Assembly: GCF_026262505.1 (NCBI RefSeq)
Contig: NC_067204.1
Span: forward strand, 11,302,522-11,366,521
Length of the DNA stretch: 64,000 bases
DNA from: Trichomonas vaginalis G3
Lineage: Eukaryota > Parabasalia > Trichomonadida > Trichomonadidae
Direction: 5' to 3'
Shown here piece by piece: positions 1 to 10,507 of the stretch. The number at the start of each line of letters is the position of its first letter. Position 1 is the first letter of the stretch. Below the pieces are notes generated by a model. That model was not told the DNA's origin. It did no database searches and saw only the letters and a list, made by a program, of their open reading frames with translations. The position numbers and the translations under genes were made by a program.

Positions 1-1226
1 GTATGCGGAGAATAGAATATTTCCAAGAGTCTAAAAAAAATTCGGCTGACATAGTAGAAGAAATATCGAAAAATGTTTGCCGACATACAAAAGACTCCAA
101 CACCAGATGAAAATATTCAGCATAGAATGGAAGTACTGAAAGAAAATGTACACAATACAACAACCCTTTTTACTACGAGCATTTAACGTTCAATCTTCGG
201 ATGAACTCGGTGAAAATAAAAGGTTAAATTTCAAGAAAACATATAGAAAAAACATTTAAAGTTCATTCAGAACCTAACCAAGATTGGAAACAAACCTACT
301 TTGTTTCTGCAGACGATGGAACTACAATGAGATGGGGTCATAAAGCTAACCCGGATAGGTGGTTCATAAACTTACAACCTCAATTCCAAGAAGTTGTAGA
401 CGCAATGGAAGTCAATGGTGAACCAGATATAGCTGGTATTTTAAGCGCGGCTTTAATGCCATTGAAAGATATGAAACATGCAGATATTTTGGACCAGTAT
501 GAAATGAACATGGCTGATGGAAATATAACACCTGACGTTCTAGAACATTTATCTCAAAGAACTACACAAAACCATAAAGATGGTATATTTGGTGAAGAGT
601 TTAGAAAGAGAGTTAGGGAGAGAGAAGGAAGAGAACCTATTGTACATGACCTTGCAAACGAAAGTTTGCAAAATGTCATAAAAACTTACTTTGCAGACAA
701 TGAACCGAGAAGGGATGAATATTTAAGAAAACTCAAATGGACAGTACCAAATGAAATGTTAGTATTGAAAAACATGTTCCTTGACAAAATAAAACCAACT
801 ACAGAAATAAACGACGCAAGACTGAAAGATTGGGTAAAAGCTTTCCCATTCACAAAAGATATAGTTGGTAACATGGAAAGAAAACCAGAATGGCTACAAA
901 AACATATATTTGGAAACGAGCATATTCCATATGGACAGGCACTGTTTGAAGAGCTTGAACCGGAAACTCAGGAAAGAGTCATGCAAACAATACGCGAAGA
1001 CTCAAATACAGACTATGACAAACTCTTTCTAGGATATAGGTTACCTGAGATGGGCGACCAGAGCCAAAAGGCAAAAAGGACATGGGAAATTTGCAACATA
1101 CTAGATGAACATAATGCAAAGATGCAACAACTTCAAGCAGAGGGCAATGAAGGAAAAAGAAGAGTTAAAAACTCAGTCAGGAAGAAAGTAAAGCTTGGTC
1201 CACGTGGGTTCTATTATGACATATAA
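1..1226 (+). pseudogene. Family A conserved protein upstream of the capsid gene (3' part, fossil)
   Basis: The longest open stretch (from 327) is 299 residues of charged, mostly helical sequence ending just 32 bases before the capsid gene. The same protein is found at 62830-63718 in the second family A copy, where more upstream coding sequence is visible. I recognise no enzyme motif. Its position before the major capsid gene suggests a virion or assembly protein, but this is inference. The gene looks broken, with at least one break in the part visible here, and its start lies outside the window. Confidence 0.6.
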
Positions 1227-1258
1227 ATCCAACTATTCTATATTTTTACTCATATGAA

Positions 1259-2866
1259 ATGTACGCCGCTCAGAATATAACGCCAACAGTTTTGGATGCT
1301 ATGAATGGAAATGTTTCCGAATGGTATAACGAATGCGACAATGCCATTAGAAGGTCAGAAATAGTTCCTGGAACTTACGAATATACAACTGCTGTTTCTT
1401 ATGGAAACGTAGGTGAGTTTGGAGAAGGTTCTTCAACAACAGTAGATATTGCTTGCGACAGGTTTCATATTATTTCTATTGACAACTCTTTCTTATACGT
1501 GGAACAAGACATTGAAATAAAACCTTCTGCCAAGTTGTCTGACAAGAAAGGTTGCAATGGGATTTTCTATGTCGGATACCAATATGCTCCAGAAGTTTTC
1601 ATGGGATATAAGATATATTCTAACTCTGACTTAGTTCAAACAGTAACATGGGCAAACTATGAATGGTTCGCTTTGAGAAACTCAGTACAACCACAAGCTA
1701 GAGAACAAACAGACCAGTATGCAACTATTGAGAAAATAAGAAGACTTGACCCTAACGTTCCAGGAGTTTATGTTAACCTTTCTGGACAAACTGCAGCAGC
1801 AGTAACCAAAGTAAAACTGAAACTTAGAGTTCCTTTGTCATCTTTCCTCATCTTCAGGTTTTTAAGATACTTGCCAAACTGGGCAGGAAAAATTTCTATT
1901 GAACTTACTCCAAGCAAAAATAACTTAGTCATTGCACCAACACAAGACCCATTCACTATTACAGACGTAGAGGGAACAAATAAAACGTCATTCGCCGACT
2001 TTTGCAAAGACAAAGTTGACTTAGACTTTGGTTTCTCAAACCTCAACACTGAAGTAAACTATTATTTCAATGCTGCTGGAACTGCTTGGGACCCAGTTAA
2101 GTTCACATGCGAAAAATTTGAATGCAAGAGAATAGAAAGCAGACTTGCAGTCTATATGTTGGACCCAGATATTTCAAATGCTTTAGCTGCCAAATATATT
2201 GCAGTTCCACTTATGTTCCCTATACACCAAATATCTGTCAAAGACTTTGCAGGTGAAGTTGGAAACCAAAGTGCTGACCCAGGTGCAAGAACAGATATTG
2301 CTTTAAACAACTGCAATGAAACATGCAGATACTATGTTTGTACTGTTCAGACGAACTATAAATGACTATTCTTGTTTCTACAACCCCGGTATTAAATATC
2401 ATATAAACATAGATGGCAAATATTATCCAAGAGAAGAATATTCTACAGTTGAGGATATGAGGTCATACAACTTGACATTAGATGCTATGAACTTTAACAA
2501 CAACTTCACAACAACCATTAACCCTGAAATGCAAAGTTCTATTATGCCATATGTGAAAGTATGGACTCATACAGGAGGTCAAAAACTCAATATACAAATG
2601 GAGACCGTTCAAACTTTTGGCTTGGCATTCCATTTGCTGACTCAGAAGACTTTATGGGTGGTATTTCAACTGTTGGTACTGTACAAATACAATATACTGG
2701 TGACAGAGACGGTCCAGATGAACTGAGAGCAAAGAAGTTTACAAAACCAATAGCACTTTTCACGGAAGATGCTCTTTTGAAGATTCGTTCGATGAAACCT
2801 GCTGGGGCTCCTCAGATTGGCATAACGACAGCTTCCATCGAGCAGATTTTGGCAGCAGGTCAGTAA
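1259..2866 (+). pseudogene. Major capsid protein candidate, family A (fossil)
   Basis: A roughly 530-residue coding stretch rich in beta-strand-like segments (for example PLSSFLIFRFLRYLPNWAGK). Its position, length and neighbours (penton-like gene, packaging ATPase) fit the double jelly-roll major capsid protein of Polintons. The second copy starts identically at 63752. The assignment rests on context and general character rather than on a diagnostic motif. The copy is broken, with about two breaks. The only upstream spacing is a 32-base A+T-rich gap after the preceding gene. Confidence 0.6.
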
Positions 2867-3178
2867 GTTGTTCTTGAACTGACTTCTCTCCGTCAAATAT
2901 TGACAGTACGCCAGTTTTGACATAATATTGTAAGATAAACTTACCTTTAGAAATATCTGTAAGTTTTGAAGTTATATTTTTGTCAACGTCAAGAACTTTC
3001 ACCATTTCAGTTATACCAACTTTCTTTGCTTTATGAAAATATTTGGTTCAGCAAATATTGCTATTCTATAACATTTTCCATTGTTTGTATAAAGAACTAT
3101 TCTGTCAATGAACTTGTATTGTTTGTGTGTGTAAACTTTGTTTTGCTTCAATTCGAAGAGATACTCGAATACGTCCAT
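2864..3178 (-). pseudogene. Small minus-strand ORF between capsid and VSCCG genes (fossil)
   Basis: Read leftwards from an ATG at 3178 this gives a short soluble-looking product beginning MDVFEYLFELKQNK and continuing in a second open stretch toward the capsid 3' end. It is convergent with the capsid gene and divergent from the next plus-strand gene, with a 19-base A+T-rich spacer (3179-3197) that probably carries both promoters. I do not recognise the family. It looks broken (about one break). Confidence 0.4.
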
Positions 3179-3197
3179 CTTTTTATTCTAAGTAAAA

Positions 3198-3778
3198 ATG
3201 TCATTTCCGAAAAATAGAAGCGTAAGTGTTTCAAAAGGTTTAATGGCGGTGGCAGATGTGAAGTTAAATTCACCAACTCAAACAAACAGTCAAAGTGTTG
3301 TTGTCAATGTCAAAGAAAGAGATGTTGAAGTGGGGAAACCATACGAAGACGAAGATGGTATAAACAATTGTTCCTGTAAAAGAACAACCAACATATCCTG
3401 AAGTTAGCAGAGACTTGTTCTGTTGCAGATATTCGAAACGACTACCAACAACTGAAAGACAAACTTAAAACTCAGGAGAAGATTTGTCAAGCTTTAGGTA
3501 TAATGTTAAACTTGGTCGAACACAACCCTGTAAAAGTGAACTCATATGTCATCGCACCTCATGAAGTTTTGAAAGAACTATTGAAACTTTTGAACAGAGC
3601 AGACGATATAAACATCAAAGAAATAGAACCCGACGTTAGTTGCTGTGGTGTTTCATATAATGTCATTGACAAGATATACGTTATGAAAGGAGGTGAAACG
3701 TTGAACTTAAAATATAGTTTCCCAGACGTTATAAAAATATTTGACGACCACAACATTTCATTAAAATTTATTTGCTAA
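3198..3778 (+). pseudogene. VSCCG-motif protein, family A (conserved Polinton protein, fossil)
   Basis: The C-terminal part (3503-3778) contains the motif DVSCCG followed by a short beta-rich tail. A protein with the same architecture lies at 40947-41615 in the family B element: basic N-terminus, linker, VSCCG motif, then a strand-rich end. In both families it sits close to the penton-like gene, so it is probably a minor virion or assembly protein, though the biochemical role is unknown. This copy looks broken (about one break). The next gene starts five bases after its stop. Confidence 0.55.
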
Positions 3779-3782
3779 GTAA

Positions 3783-4579
3783 ATGGCAGAAGACATAATG
3801 GTTTATACTATTACGACTAAAAACCCTGAGTCATATAATTCTATAACAACAAACTTACAAAGTCCTCAAGGACGATATTGTAAACTAACCTTAAACACGA
3901 TGACGACTAAAGCCTGTTTTGCTCTTTTGACACCAGAAGACTTTGTTGTTGTGAATGGTAAAAAATACTTCTTTGAAGATACTTACTCAGATATACACCA
4001 ACAGGTTTTGTTGACTTATTTAATACTTTAAGGACGGATGTAACATGTGCTGCAACTAGAGCAGGTTTCATTATGTTTGGATGTCCGACTGAGTTTAGTA
4101 TAAACGATATGAGCTATAATACAAAACTTATATCTGGTTTTTACTACCAACAGTTTCCTATAACAGGAAAAGGTGTCATACAAGGTTTGTCTGTTCCATT
4201 GACTTTAAGTACACCTATTTTATATATTGTTTCAAACTTAGGTTCAAAGTGCTATTCGAATGTCGACAGAAACTATTATGACCAAAAGATACTTATGCGT
4301 ATAAACAACACTTTCTCTGCTGGTTTGCCTATTGTTCATTCGAATGCAGAATTTTCAACCTTAGTGAACTCAAACACTTGGCAAGTATAACGTTGACATT
4401 AGTTGACGCAAACTTTGTTCCTGTAAAACTTTTATGTCCTATGTATTTGTCAATGACGGCAGAAAGTTTCGAAATTGGAAGATGCAACTGGTGAAAGTAT
4501 TGTATTACAAGAACAACTTCAACAACAAATAGCTCAAGAACAACAAATGCAACAAATGCAACAACAAAGTCAAGAATAA
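3783..4579 (+). pseudogene. Penton-like minor capsid protein, family A (fossil)
   Basis: A strand-rich product with the late motif LVDANFVPVKLLCPMY, resembling the final strands of single jelly-roll minor capsid (penton) proteins of Polintons and virophages. It ends in a glutamine-rich tail (QEQQMQQMQQQSQE). The order VSCCG gene then penton-like gene is also found in family B (40947 and 42112). The copy is broken, with roughly two breaks. Confidence in the penton role is moderate because it rests on motif shape and synteny. Confidence 0.5.
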
Positions 4580-4609
4580 AAAAAATATTTTTTTTTATTT
4601 TTATAAAAA

Positions 4610-5834
4610 TGTACAGAATAGATGTTTTCAGATTTTTATGACTTCCAAGCATTCAGAAATATGTGTCCATTTAGAGACTATAACAAGCAGTCGAGAATTT
4701 GAAACGTTTAGTCATTTATGTCGACTCTGCCCCAGAATGTTATGTTATGAAAGAATGGGATGTTGTCTTTAACAAACCTAAAGCGACAATAGTTTCAGAA
4801 CAAGAATGTAGACAGAAACTTAAGAAAATAAAAGCTGTACAAGTTGGCATGAAGATGTTAGATGCTTGGGATATCTTATTGTCAAAGTTAGAAGATTTTT
4901 CAGTTCGAGGTATAAAGTTCTATACACCTTCTCCAAACTTCTATTCTATCTTCACTGGATATAAATACGAACAAGTAGAATGGAAAGAAAATGTTATAGA
5001 AGCTTGGTTAGACCATGTCAAAGAAATTATATGCAATGGAAACGAAAAGGTTTATGAGTATATCTTATGTGGTTTGCAAATATCTTACAACATCCAAGTG
5101 CTAAAAATGAAATGCTCTCATTATAATTGGGAAAACAAGGAACAGGTAAGAAACACATTCTTTACAGATATTTTGTGCAAACTGTTAGAGGGCTATTCGA
5201 ACCCGAATATGACAAACTTAGAAAACATCTGTGGCAAGTTTAACTCTTCAATTGAGAATATGAAAACTTATAGTTTGCAATGAACTTCAAAGTATAGATA
5301 CAACAAAAGTTTTAAACTCAGATGCTTTGAAGAGTCTTATAACAGAATAAGTTGGAGTTGTTGAAAGAAAATATAAAGACCAAAGAGTTTGTGAAAATGT
5401 TTGCAAACTTCATTATGGTTTCAAACAATGTTGTTCCGATGAAGTTAGAAAGTTCTGACAGAAGATATGTAGTTTCAGAACGTCAGATTCTCATATGCAA
5501 GATACAGAATATTTTTGACGACTTAGCAGAAACTTTGACATCTGACTTTTACAACCACTTGTTCTCATATTTCATGACATTAGATATTTCTAAGTTCAAT
5601 CCAAGACAAATTCCACATACCGAAGAAAGACAAACATTGTTAGAAGCAAACAAGAGTGTATATGAACTGTTTATAGATGAAACTGACTTTGTGTCATTAG
5701 ATGAAAGGTCATTGTACGATTCGTATAAACAATATTGTCAAGAATATGGTTATATGACAGCTTCTAAACGAACATTCTTGGCAAATGTCAAAAGTCTTTT
5801 AGACATACAGAACGGCGTATATACAAAGAAATAA
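4610..5834 (+). pseudogene. D5-like superfamily 3 helicase, family A (fossil)
   Basis: Two long open stretches in one direction. The first has FTGYKYEQVEW, then ICNGNEKVYEYILCGLQ, then FFTDILCKLLEGYSNPN and ENICGKFNSSIEN. This is the order seen in poxvirus D5-like and phage SF3 primase-helicases around the ATP-binding core. The second ends with SLYDSYKQYCQEYGYMTASK, the usual C-terminal winged-helix-like segment of such proteins. The likely role is DNA unwinding during element replication. Upstream is an A+T-rich promoter-like tract (4580-4609). The gene is broken, with a few breaks. No polymerase B accompanies it. Confidence 0.7.
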
Positions 5835-5883
5835 TTTTTCTGAGTAAATTTTAAAAAAAATATTTTTTTATCCGATAAAAAAG

Positions 5884-6302
5884 ATGACGAAATTCATCTC
5901 AGTAAATAAGTACATGACAGAAGTCAAAGAAGAACTAGACCCATTCGCTTATTTGAATGTTTACTTCTACCATTTTGAAAAGTCTACATTTGACAAAGTT
6001 TGGAACATCGAACAGTTAAGTTTGCTATTGTGACTAAAAATGGTGCGAAATTTGAAGACTTAGACATAGAAGGTTTGTTAACAGTCAAAGAAAATTTTGA
6101 CAGAAGGTTCTCAAACCTTAAAGAAGGCAAAGCATACAAACTTGTTATACCTTATGAACCAAAGAAGACAGACGACTATGAATATTATGAGTCTAAAGTT
6201 GTAGAAGTTCAAGGTAAATTGGGTAAAAAGATTTTAGAGTCTAAGCCAGTGTTTGCTCCTAAAGAGGAAGAGAACATTGACATCGACCCAGAAATGTTCT
6301 AA
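5884..6302 (+). pseudogene. Small acidic-tailed protein of unknown function, family A (fossil)
   Basis: From an ATG after an A+T-rich tract the product begins MTKFISVNKYMTEVKEELDP. A second open stretch ends in an acidic tail (KEEENIDIDPEMF). I do not recognise the family. It lies between the SF3 helicase and the packaging ATPase group and ends about 15 bases from the convergent minus-strand gene. A single-stranded-DNA-binding or replication accessory role is possible from its size, acidic tail and neighbourhood, but that is a guess. It looks broken (about one break). Confidence 0.35.
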
Positions 6303-6318
6303 AAATAAAATTTTATTT

Positions 6319-6783
6319 TTACATGTCATATCTCACCTTCTCTGGAACTGGCTCTGGTTCTTTCTTCTCTTCTTCTACTTTCTTTTCTTTCTTTTCTTTC
6401 TTTTCTCTCTTCTTCTTCTTTTCTGGTGGAGTTATGTCAAACTTCTCAGAACCATATTTTTGTAAAAGTTCTTTGTCCTTTAATAGCTCTTCTATTCTGT
6501 TTTCTATTTCATCTTCAAGAACAGCGCATGTGTCTTCTTTGCATTCTAAGAAGTTTTGTTGGACTTCATCTCTCCAAGAGGCGTCATCTCTGTCAACAAG
6601 TCTGTCATTGACAAACTTAAAGACTTCTCTGCCTAATGTTTTATGGTTCTTGTCATATTCCCAGAAACAGAACTTTAGAACAAATTCACCTTTCTTGTTT
6701 ACACTATGTAAGATTTTATGGTCGACAGATGTTTTGCTGTCGAAAAGCTTGTCTCGAATATAGATAGCGAAATCGCTAGACAT
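6319..6783 (-). CDS. Lys/Glu-rich protein of unknown function, family A
   Basis: A 154-residue product that looks whole. Residues 1-105 are mixed and soluble (FCFWEYDKNHKTLGREVF). From about residue 115 to the end there is a strongly charged KKKKREKKEKKEKKVEEEKK tail. The start ATG lies back to back with the packaging ATPase start, 36 bases away. The charged tail could bind nucleic acid or act as a virion linker, but no family is recognised. Confidence 0.6.
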   Translation of the reverse strand: MSSDFAIYIRDKLFDSKTSVDHKILHSVNKKGEFVLKFCFWEYDKNHKTLGREVFKFVNDRLVDRDDASWRDEVQQNFLECKEDTCAVLEDEIENRIEELLKDKELLQKYGSEKFDITPPEKKKKREKKEKKEKKVEEEKKEPEPVPEKVRYDM

Positions 6784-6819
6784 TTTCTAAAAGATAAAAA
6801 TTTTAATTTTTCTAAAAAT
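6784..6819. promoter_or_regulatory. 36-bp divergent promoter between Lys/Glu-rich gene and ATPase
   Basis: The gap separating the two divergent starts is almost only A and T, with the near-palindrome GATAAAAATTTTAATTTTT at its centre. Similar short A+T tracts sit directly before most element genes, so it probably drives both genes. Confidence 0.5.
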
Positions 6820-7695
6820 ATGTTAGAAAAAAAGTTTGCTGACATTGACAAGAAATTTGAGAATGTTTTGAAGAAGAACAAGAGGAAGTTGGAAAATGCT
6901 CAGATAAAACCCATACATGACAAGTTCTTATTTGCTCAGAATGGTATAACAGGTCTAATTGCACCACCTGGGTCGGGTAAGACTTTCACTTATCTTAAAA
7001 TGGCTGCACAACAACAAGAACTAGATGAGAAGAACCCATTCTATGAGTTAGTTGTTATTTGTAGTACATCTGGTCAATTTGACCAAACCGTCAATTCGTT
7101 CAAAAATATTATAAAGAAGTCTAAGTTAGTATGTATAAAAGACTCTGAGTTGTTAGATTGGATAAAGAAGTACCAAAGAAGAGTTTTGAAGTATAATGCT
7201 ATAAATGAGTATATAAATTCGAAGTTTAAAGACCCAAATGAGGAAATGCAGAGAATATTAGAGAAGAAACACTTCAGAAACAAACAGAAAGAGATAGAAT
7301 ACATTTCGAAGAAATTGCAATCTTACGATTGGAAGACTTACCCTCATAGATGTCTTCTTATCTTAGATGACTTTGCTTCTCATCCTTTGTTAAAGAACAG
7401 AGAACAAGACATGTGTCGAATTCTTAAGAAGCTCAGACACTTTAACATCTCAGTCGTAATATGTGTACAGACAGCAAAGAGTTTAAGTAAGGATGTAAAG
7501 AGAATACTTACTGACATTGTACTTTTTCCCGGATTGTCCGAAGACGATTTCATGGAACTTATGAAAGAGTCCATGGCAGGTAAGTTTGACAGACATGAAC
7601 TATGGGAGAAGTACAAAGTCATACAAGACCCTCATACTTCTTTCAGAATTCATATCTACGCAAACAAAGTTCAAATTGTAAAAAGTCAAGCTTGA
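6820..7695 (+). CDS. FtsK/HerA-type DNA packaging ATPase (A32-like), family A
   Basis: A 291-residue product that looks whole. Walker A is APPGSGKT at residues 48-55. Walker B is LLILDD at about 179-184. These are followed by a region with VVICVQTAKSLSKDVKRILTDIVLFPG, the sensor and arginine-finger area of A32-like packaging ATPases. This family pumps element or viral DNA into preformed capsids. The first ATG with a promoter-like A+T tract before it is at 6820; an upstream open extension overlaps the divergent neighbour and was rejected. The homologue in family B is at 39145-39984. Confidence 0.85.
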   Translation: MLEKKFADIDKKFENVLKKNKRKLENAQIKPIHDKFLFAQNGITGLIAPPGSGKTFTYLKMAAQQQELDEKNPFYELVVICSTSGQFDQTVNSFKNIIKKSKLVCIKDSELLDWIKKYQRRVLKYNAINEYINSKFKDPNEEMQRILEKKHFRNKQKEIEYISKKLQSYDWKTYPHRCLLILDDFASHPLLKNREQDMCRILKKLRHFNISVVICVQTAKSLSKDVKRILTDIVLFPGLSEDDFMELMKESMAGKFDRHELWEKYKVIQDPHTSFRIHIYANKVQIVKSQA

Positions 7696-8080
7696 AAAAT
7701 GTAAGTGTTTAGTCTTAGTCTGTTGTGGTGCTGCAGCTTTCGGTTCTTCTGGCTTTGGAAGGCATTCAGGAAGAGGAACGTCAGTCATCTGTTTGTGTCC
7801 TGTCGGAAGGAAGAACTTTTCCTGTTGGAAGGAAGGACTCGGAATGTCGGAAGGAAATTTTTTTCCAGTTGTCGGGAAAAAAGTTCTCAATTTTCGAAAA
7901 TTTGAATGGTTTACGGACGAACAACAGAAAAAATTTTGCCTGTCGGAAGGAAATTTTTTTCCAGTTGTCGGGAAATTTTTTTCCTGTCGGAAGGAAGGAC
8001 TTGGAATGCCAGAAGGATTTGACAAGACAATTTACCTTATAGAGCTACCTGAGCCATCTTTGGTGTCAAGCTTGAAAAAT
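7685..8080. repeat. 380-bp segment with 16-bp direct repeats and internal hairpins
   Basis: The 16-base word GTCAAGCTTGAAAAAT occurs at 7685-7700, overlapping the ATPase stop, and again at 8065-8080. Between them are two copies of a palindromic unit (about 7847-7880 and 7940-7973) with GGAAGGAAA pairing to TTTTTCC, each beside a GGAAGGACTYGGAATG word. On the minus strand there is also a short proline-rich coding remnant (MTDVPLPECLPKPEEPKAAA). It looks like an inserted or duplicated segment. Open stretches across it are low-complexity and not genes. Confidence 0.55.
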
Positions 8081-8091
8081 AAATGGTTCAT

Positions 8092-8985
8092 TTACTCTGC
8101 TTGTTTGAAGTTGTCAAAATACTCTGTTATTTTTTCCTTTAACAATGGCAAATCTTCTTTGAAGGTAAGTATTGTACAACCTTTAATATCATAGTGTGTT
8201 TGAGGTAACGTATCTTGAACTATTTGTTTCACATCTTCATTCGGTGTCATTGAAATCGGTAAGTTTTCACGATAGAACCAATTTCTGTCAGATTTGTAAA
8301 TCTTAGCAAGGTCGTAAAAGCTTTTGTTGTTTCTTCTGACTAAATGCAACATAACCATATCTCTGTCTTCTTCATTTTCCATCTCTTCAGTGTAAATCAT
8401 ATACTTATAGTTCTTTTCCTTTCCTTTTGGTACCGAACGTGGTATTCTTTTCTGTATGGTTTTGTCTTTTGCTTGAAGTTTCTTTTCCATCTCTTCACGT
8501 TCTTGTCTATGAATTTCGTCAAGAAGTCTGTAAATATACCAAGCATAACGAGGCGAAGCCCACATTGCTACAGCATTTACAAGAAGTCTATGAACATAAT
8601 ATCCTCTCAAACCGTTTGGCAATTTTTCACGATTTTCATAGAGTTTTGGCGACTGGGGTTTTTTACCTACTCGCTGTTCTTCACTGTTTTCATAGAGTTT
8701 TGGCGACTGCGGTTTTTTACCTACTCGAGTTTTTGCGACTACGAGAAAATCCGTAGTCGAATTTTCAGCTTCATTTAATAGTTCAATAGTGCTTTGGTTC
8801 CTAAACCAGTCTTGTGGTTTCTTAGTATCTGGAGCAAAACAAGCCGTCAAAATACTTTGCATTTGGTACATATCGTCTTTGACCGAACGAATGAGACGTA
8901 ACTGTTTGTTATACTGTATGTACTCATATTCTTCATTTATAGCTTCATGGACTATAACTGTTGTTGTGTTCTCTGTTGTTGACAT
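8092..8985 (-). CDS. KilA-N domain protein 1, family A accessory gene
   Basis: A 297-residue product that looks whole. The middle has the KilA-N signature GYYVHRLLVNAVAMWASPRY followed by AWYIYRLLDEIHRQ. KilA-N is a DNA-binding domain common in large DNA viruses and phages. Just before it is a tandem duplication of about 18 residues (VGKKPQSPKLYEN, twice). The C-terminal third resembles other virus accessory proteins but has no named domain. I chose the ATG at 8985 because the upstream extension begins at a non-ATG codon inside the promoter motif TTTTGTATGTAAAGACAGAT. A partial copy lies upstream at 9080-9425. Confidence 0.75.
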   Translation of the reverse strand: MSTTENTTTVIVHEAINEEYEYIQYNKQLRLIRSVKDDMYQMQSILTACFAPDTKKPQDWFRNQSTIELLNEAENSTTDFLVVAKTRVGKKPQSPKLYENSEEQRVGKKPQSPKLYENREKLPNGLRGYYVHRLLVNAVAMWASPRYAWYIYRLLDEIHRQEREEMEKKLQAKDKTIQKRIPRSVPKGKEKNYKYMIYTEEMENEEDRDMVMLHLVRRNNKSFYDLAKIYKSDRNWFYRENLPISMTPNEDVKQIVQDTLPQTHYDIKGCTILTFKEDLPLLKEKITEYFDNFKQAE

Positions 8986-9020
8986 ATCTGTCTTTACATA
9001 CAAAATAAAAAAATAAAAAA

Positions 9021-9065
9021 AATAAAACTAACTTTATTTTTTCTATCTTAAGGAAATTCATGATT
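9021..9065 (-). promoter_or_regulatory. Conserved upstream box, copy 1
   Basis: About 45 bases with core TTTTCTATCTTAAGGAAATT, just upstream of KilA-N protein 1. The same box occurs before three further accessory genes (10091, 11456, 12617). It is either a promoter or regulatory element or a cassette boundary. Confidence 0.5.
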
Positions 9066-9079
9066 TTTGTTGCTGAATT

Positions 9080-9425
9080 CAATAAAAATAATGTTTAGGT
9101 GAAGAGGTGAAGCCCACATTGCTACAGCATTTACAAGAAGTCTATGTACATAATATCCTCTCAAACCGTTTGGCAATTTTTTACGATTTTCATGAGTTTT
9201 AGGCAAGACCGATTTTTTACCTACTCGCTGTTCTTTTACGATTTTCATAGAGTTTTGGCGACCCGCGGTTTTCTACCGGTCGCAAACATATGAGAAATTT
9301 CGCTCAAAAGTTCTTGTGTGCTTTGGTTCCTAAACCAGTCTTTAGGAAGCTTAGTATCTGGAGCAAAACATGCTGTCAAAATACTTTGCATTTGGTACAT
9401 ATCGTCTTTGACTTTCACAAAAGAC
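9080..9425 (-). pseudogene. Partial duplicate of KilA-N gene 1 (fossil)
   Basis: The stretch repeats, with small differences, parts of 8560-8885: the WASP-containing KilA-N segment, the VGKK/PKTHEN segment, and the WFRNQS to MYQMQSILTACF region near the N-terminus. It lies between the intact KilA-N gene and the T5orf172 gene, and includes a hairpin GCGACC...GGTCGC near 9257-9283. It is a broken, shortened copy left by local duplication. Confidence 0.7.
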
Positions 9426-9439
9426 CAAAAATAAACGCT

Positions 9440-10056
9440 TTACATGTATTTTTCAGCAACTTCGTCAAATAATTTTATAGCTTTATCTATCTCATCTACT
9501 TCAAACGTTTCTTTACCTTTCGTGGGAGCACCATACATTTTCTCAAACTTTTCGAGTAGTTCTGTTTCAGCAGCTCTCATATCGTTAACGAACACAACCT
9601 TAACTCTATTGACTGTACTGTCATATCTTTGAGTTATATTATATGTTCTTCCTATCTTATATCTCTTTGTATTGAAGTCCTTTGGTTTCTGAACGATGTA
9701 AAGTAAGCCTTCACTGCAACGTTCCGTATCGAATGAACCATATGTTATGAAATTATATCCAACAACTGGGTCAATCCAGAACAAAACTACTGGTATAAGA
9801 CTTTTGTCGATGAGATATGCTCTTGTTCCATAGAATCTTACCGATATCATAAGCTCAGGATTTTTTGTCAAAATTTTCTGAGAGTAGAAGCATTTTTAAC
9901 CCAGTCGTGGGATGTTTTCTTTTCAGATAGTGTTAAAATGTCTGACAAAGAATATTTTTTGTATTTCTTTGAGTATCTTACGTTTAAATCACCTATTCTA
10001 ACTATTTTGGTCTCATTGTCTATCTTTCTAACTGTTTCAAACTCAATGTTTAACAT
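9440..10056 (-). pseudogene. T5orf172 / GIY-YIG-like domain protein, family A (fossil)
   Basis: The downstream open stretch (9440-9871) contains GLLYIVQ, YKIGRTYNITQRYDS and a late ETELLEKFEKMYG...ETFEVD. This is the T5orf172 (GIY-YIG-related) pattern found with KilA-N and MSV199 domains in nucleocytoplasmic viruses. The upstream stretch (9868-10056) starts at an ATG after the GTAAGAAC promoter word and looks like an MSV199-type N-terminal domain. The pair looks like one accessory gene with about one break. It is a probable DNA-binding or nuclease-like protein. Confidence 0.65.
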
Positions 10057-10090
10057 TTTCTGTTCTTACATACAAAATAAAAAAATAAAA

Positions 10091-10135
10091 AAAATAAAAC
10101 TAACTTTTTTTTCTATCTTAAGGAAATTCATGATT
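10091..10135 (-). promoter_or_regulatory. Conserved upstream box, copy 2
   Basis: The same TTTTCTATCTTAAGGAAATTC core as copy 1, about 35 bases upstream of the T5orf172 gene start and directly after an AATAAAAAAAATAAAACTAAC tract that also matches copy 1. Confidence 0.5.
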
Positions 10136-10139
10136 TTCA

Positions 10140-10506
10140 TACGGAATCTCTATCCTCGGTTTTTCGAGGGTAGCAATCTTATGAGGAAATTCATGAAATT
10201 TGGTCATTTTTCAGCAAAAATAATGTTTAGGTGAAGAGGTGAGATTTCACCTGTTTTTTCACCTGTTTTTTCACCTCTTTTCTAACATGGTCTAAAACAC
10301 ACAAAACTCATGAAATTTCATACGGAATTCAGCAAAAATAATGTTTATGTTAGAATGTTAGATCTAACATGTTTTCTAACATGTTTTCTAACATGGTCTA
10401 AAACACACAAAACTCATGAAATTTCATACGGAATTCAGCAAAAAATAATGTTTAGGTGAAGAGGTGAGATTTCACCTGTTTTTTCACCTCTTTTCTCACC
10501 TGTTAT
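10140..10506. repeat. Hairpin cassette cluster with swapped stems
   Basis: At least three units share the word AGCAAAAATAATGTTTA, followed by a hairpin-rich block and then CATGAAATTTCATACGG. Two units have GGTGA/TCACC stems and one has TGTTAGA/TCTAACA stems, yet the layout is the same. A smaller hairpin (ATCCTCGG...CGAGGGTA) lies near 10147-10172. The last unit ends two bases before the stop of the minus-strand gene at 10508, so it may form its 3' end. Confidence 0.65.
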
Positions 10507-10507
10507 T

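Noticed and set aside
6323-6763. Serine-rich plus-strand frame
   Set aside because: Antisense of the Lys/Glu-rich gene; composition explains the serine and phenylalanine bias.
7705-8194. Several overlapping frames in the 7.7-8.2 kb segment as genes
   Set aside because: They are low-complexity readings of the GGAAGG hairpins; only a short minus-strand remnant looks protein-like.
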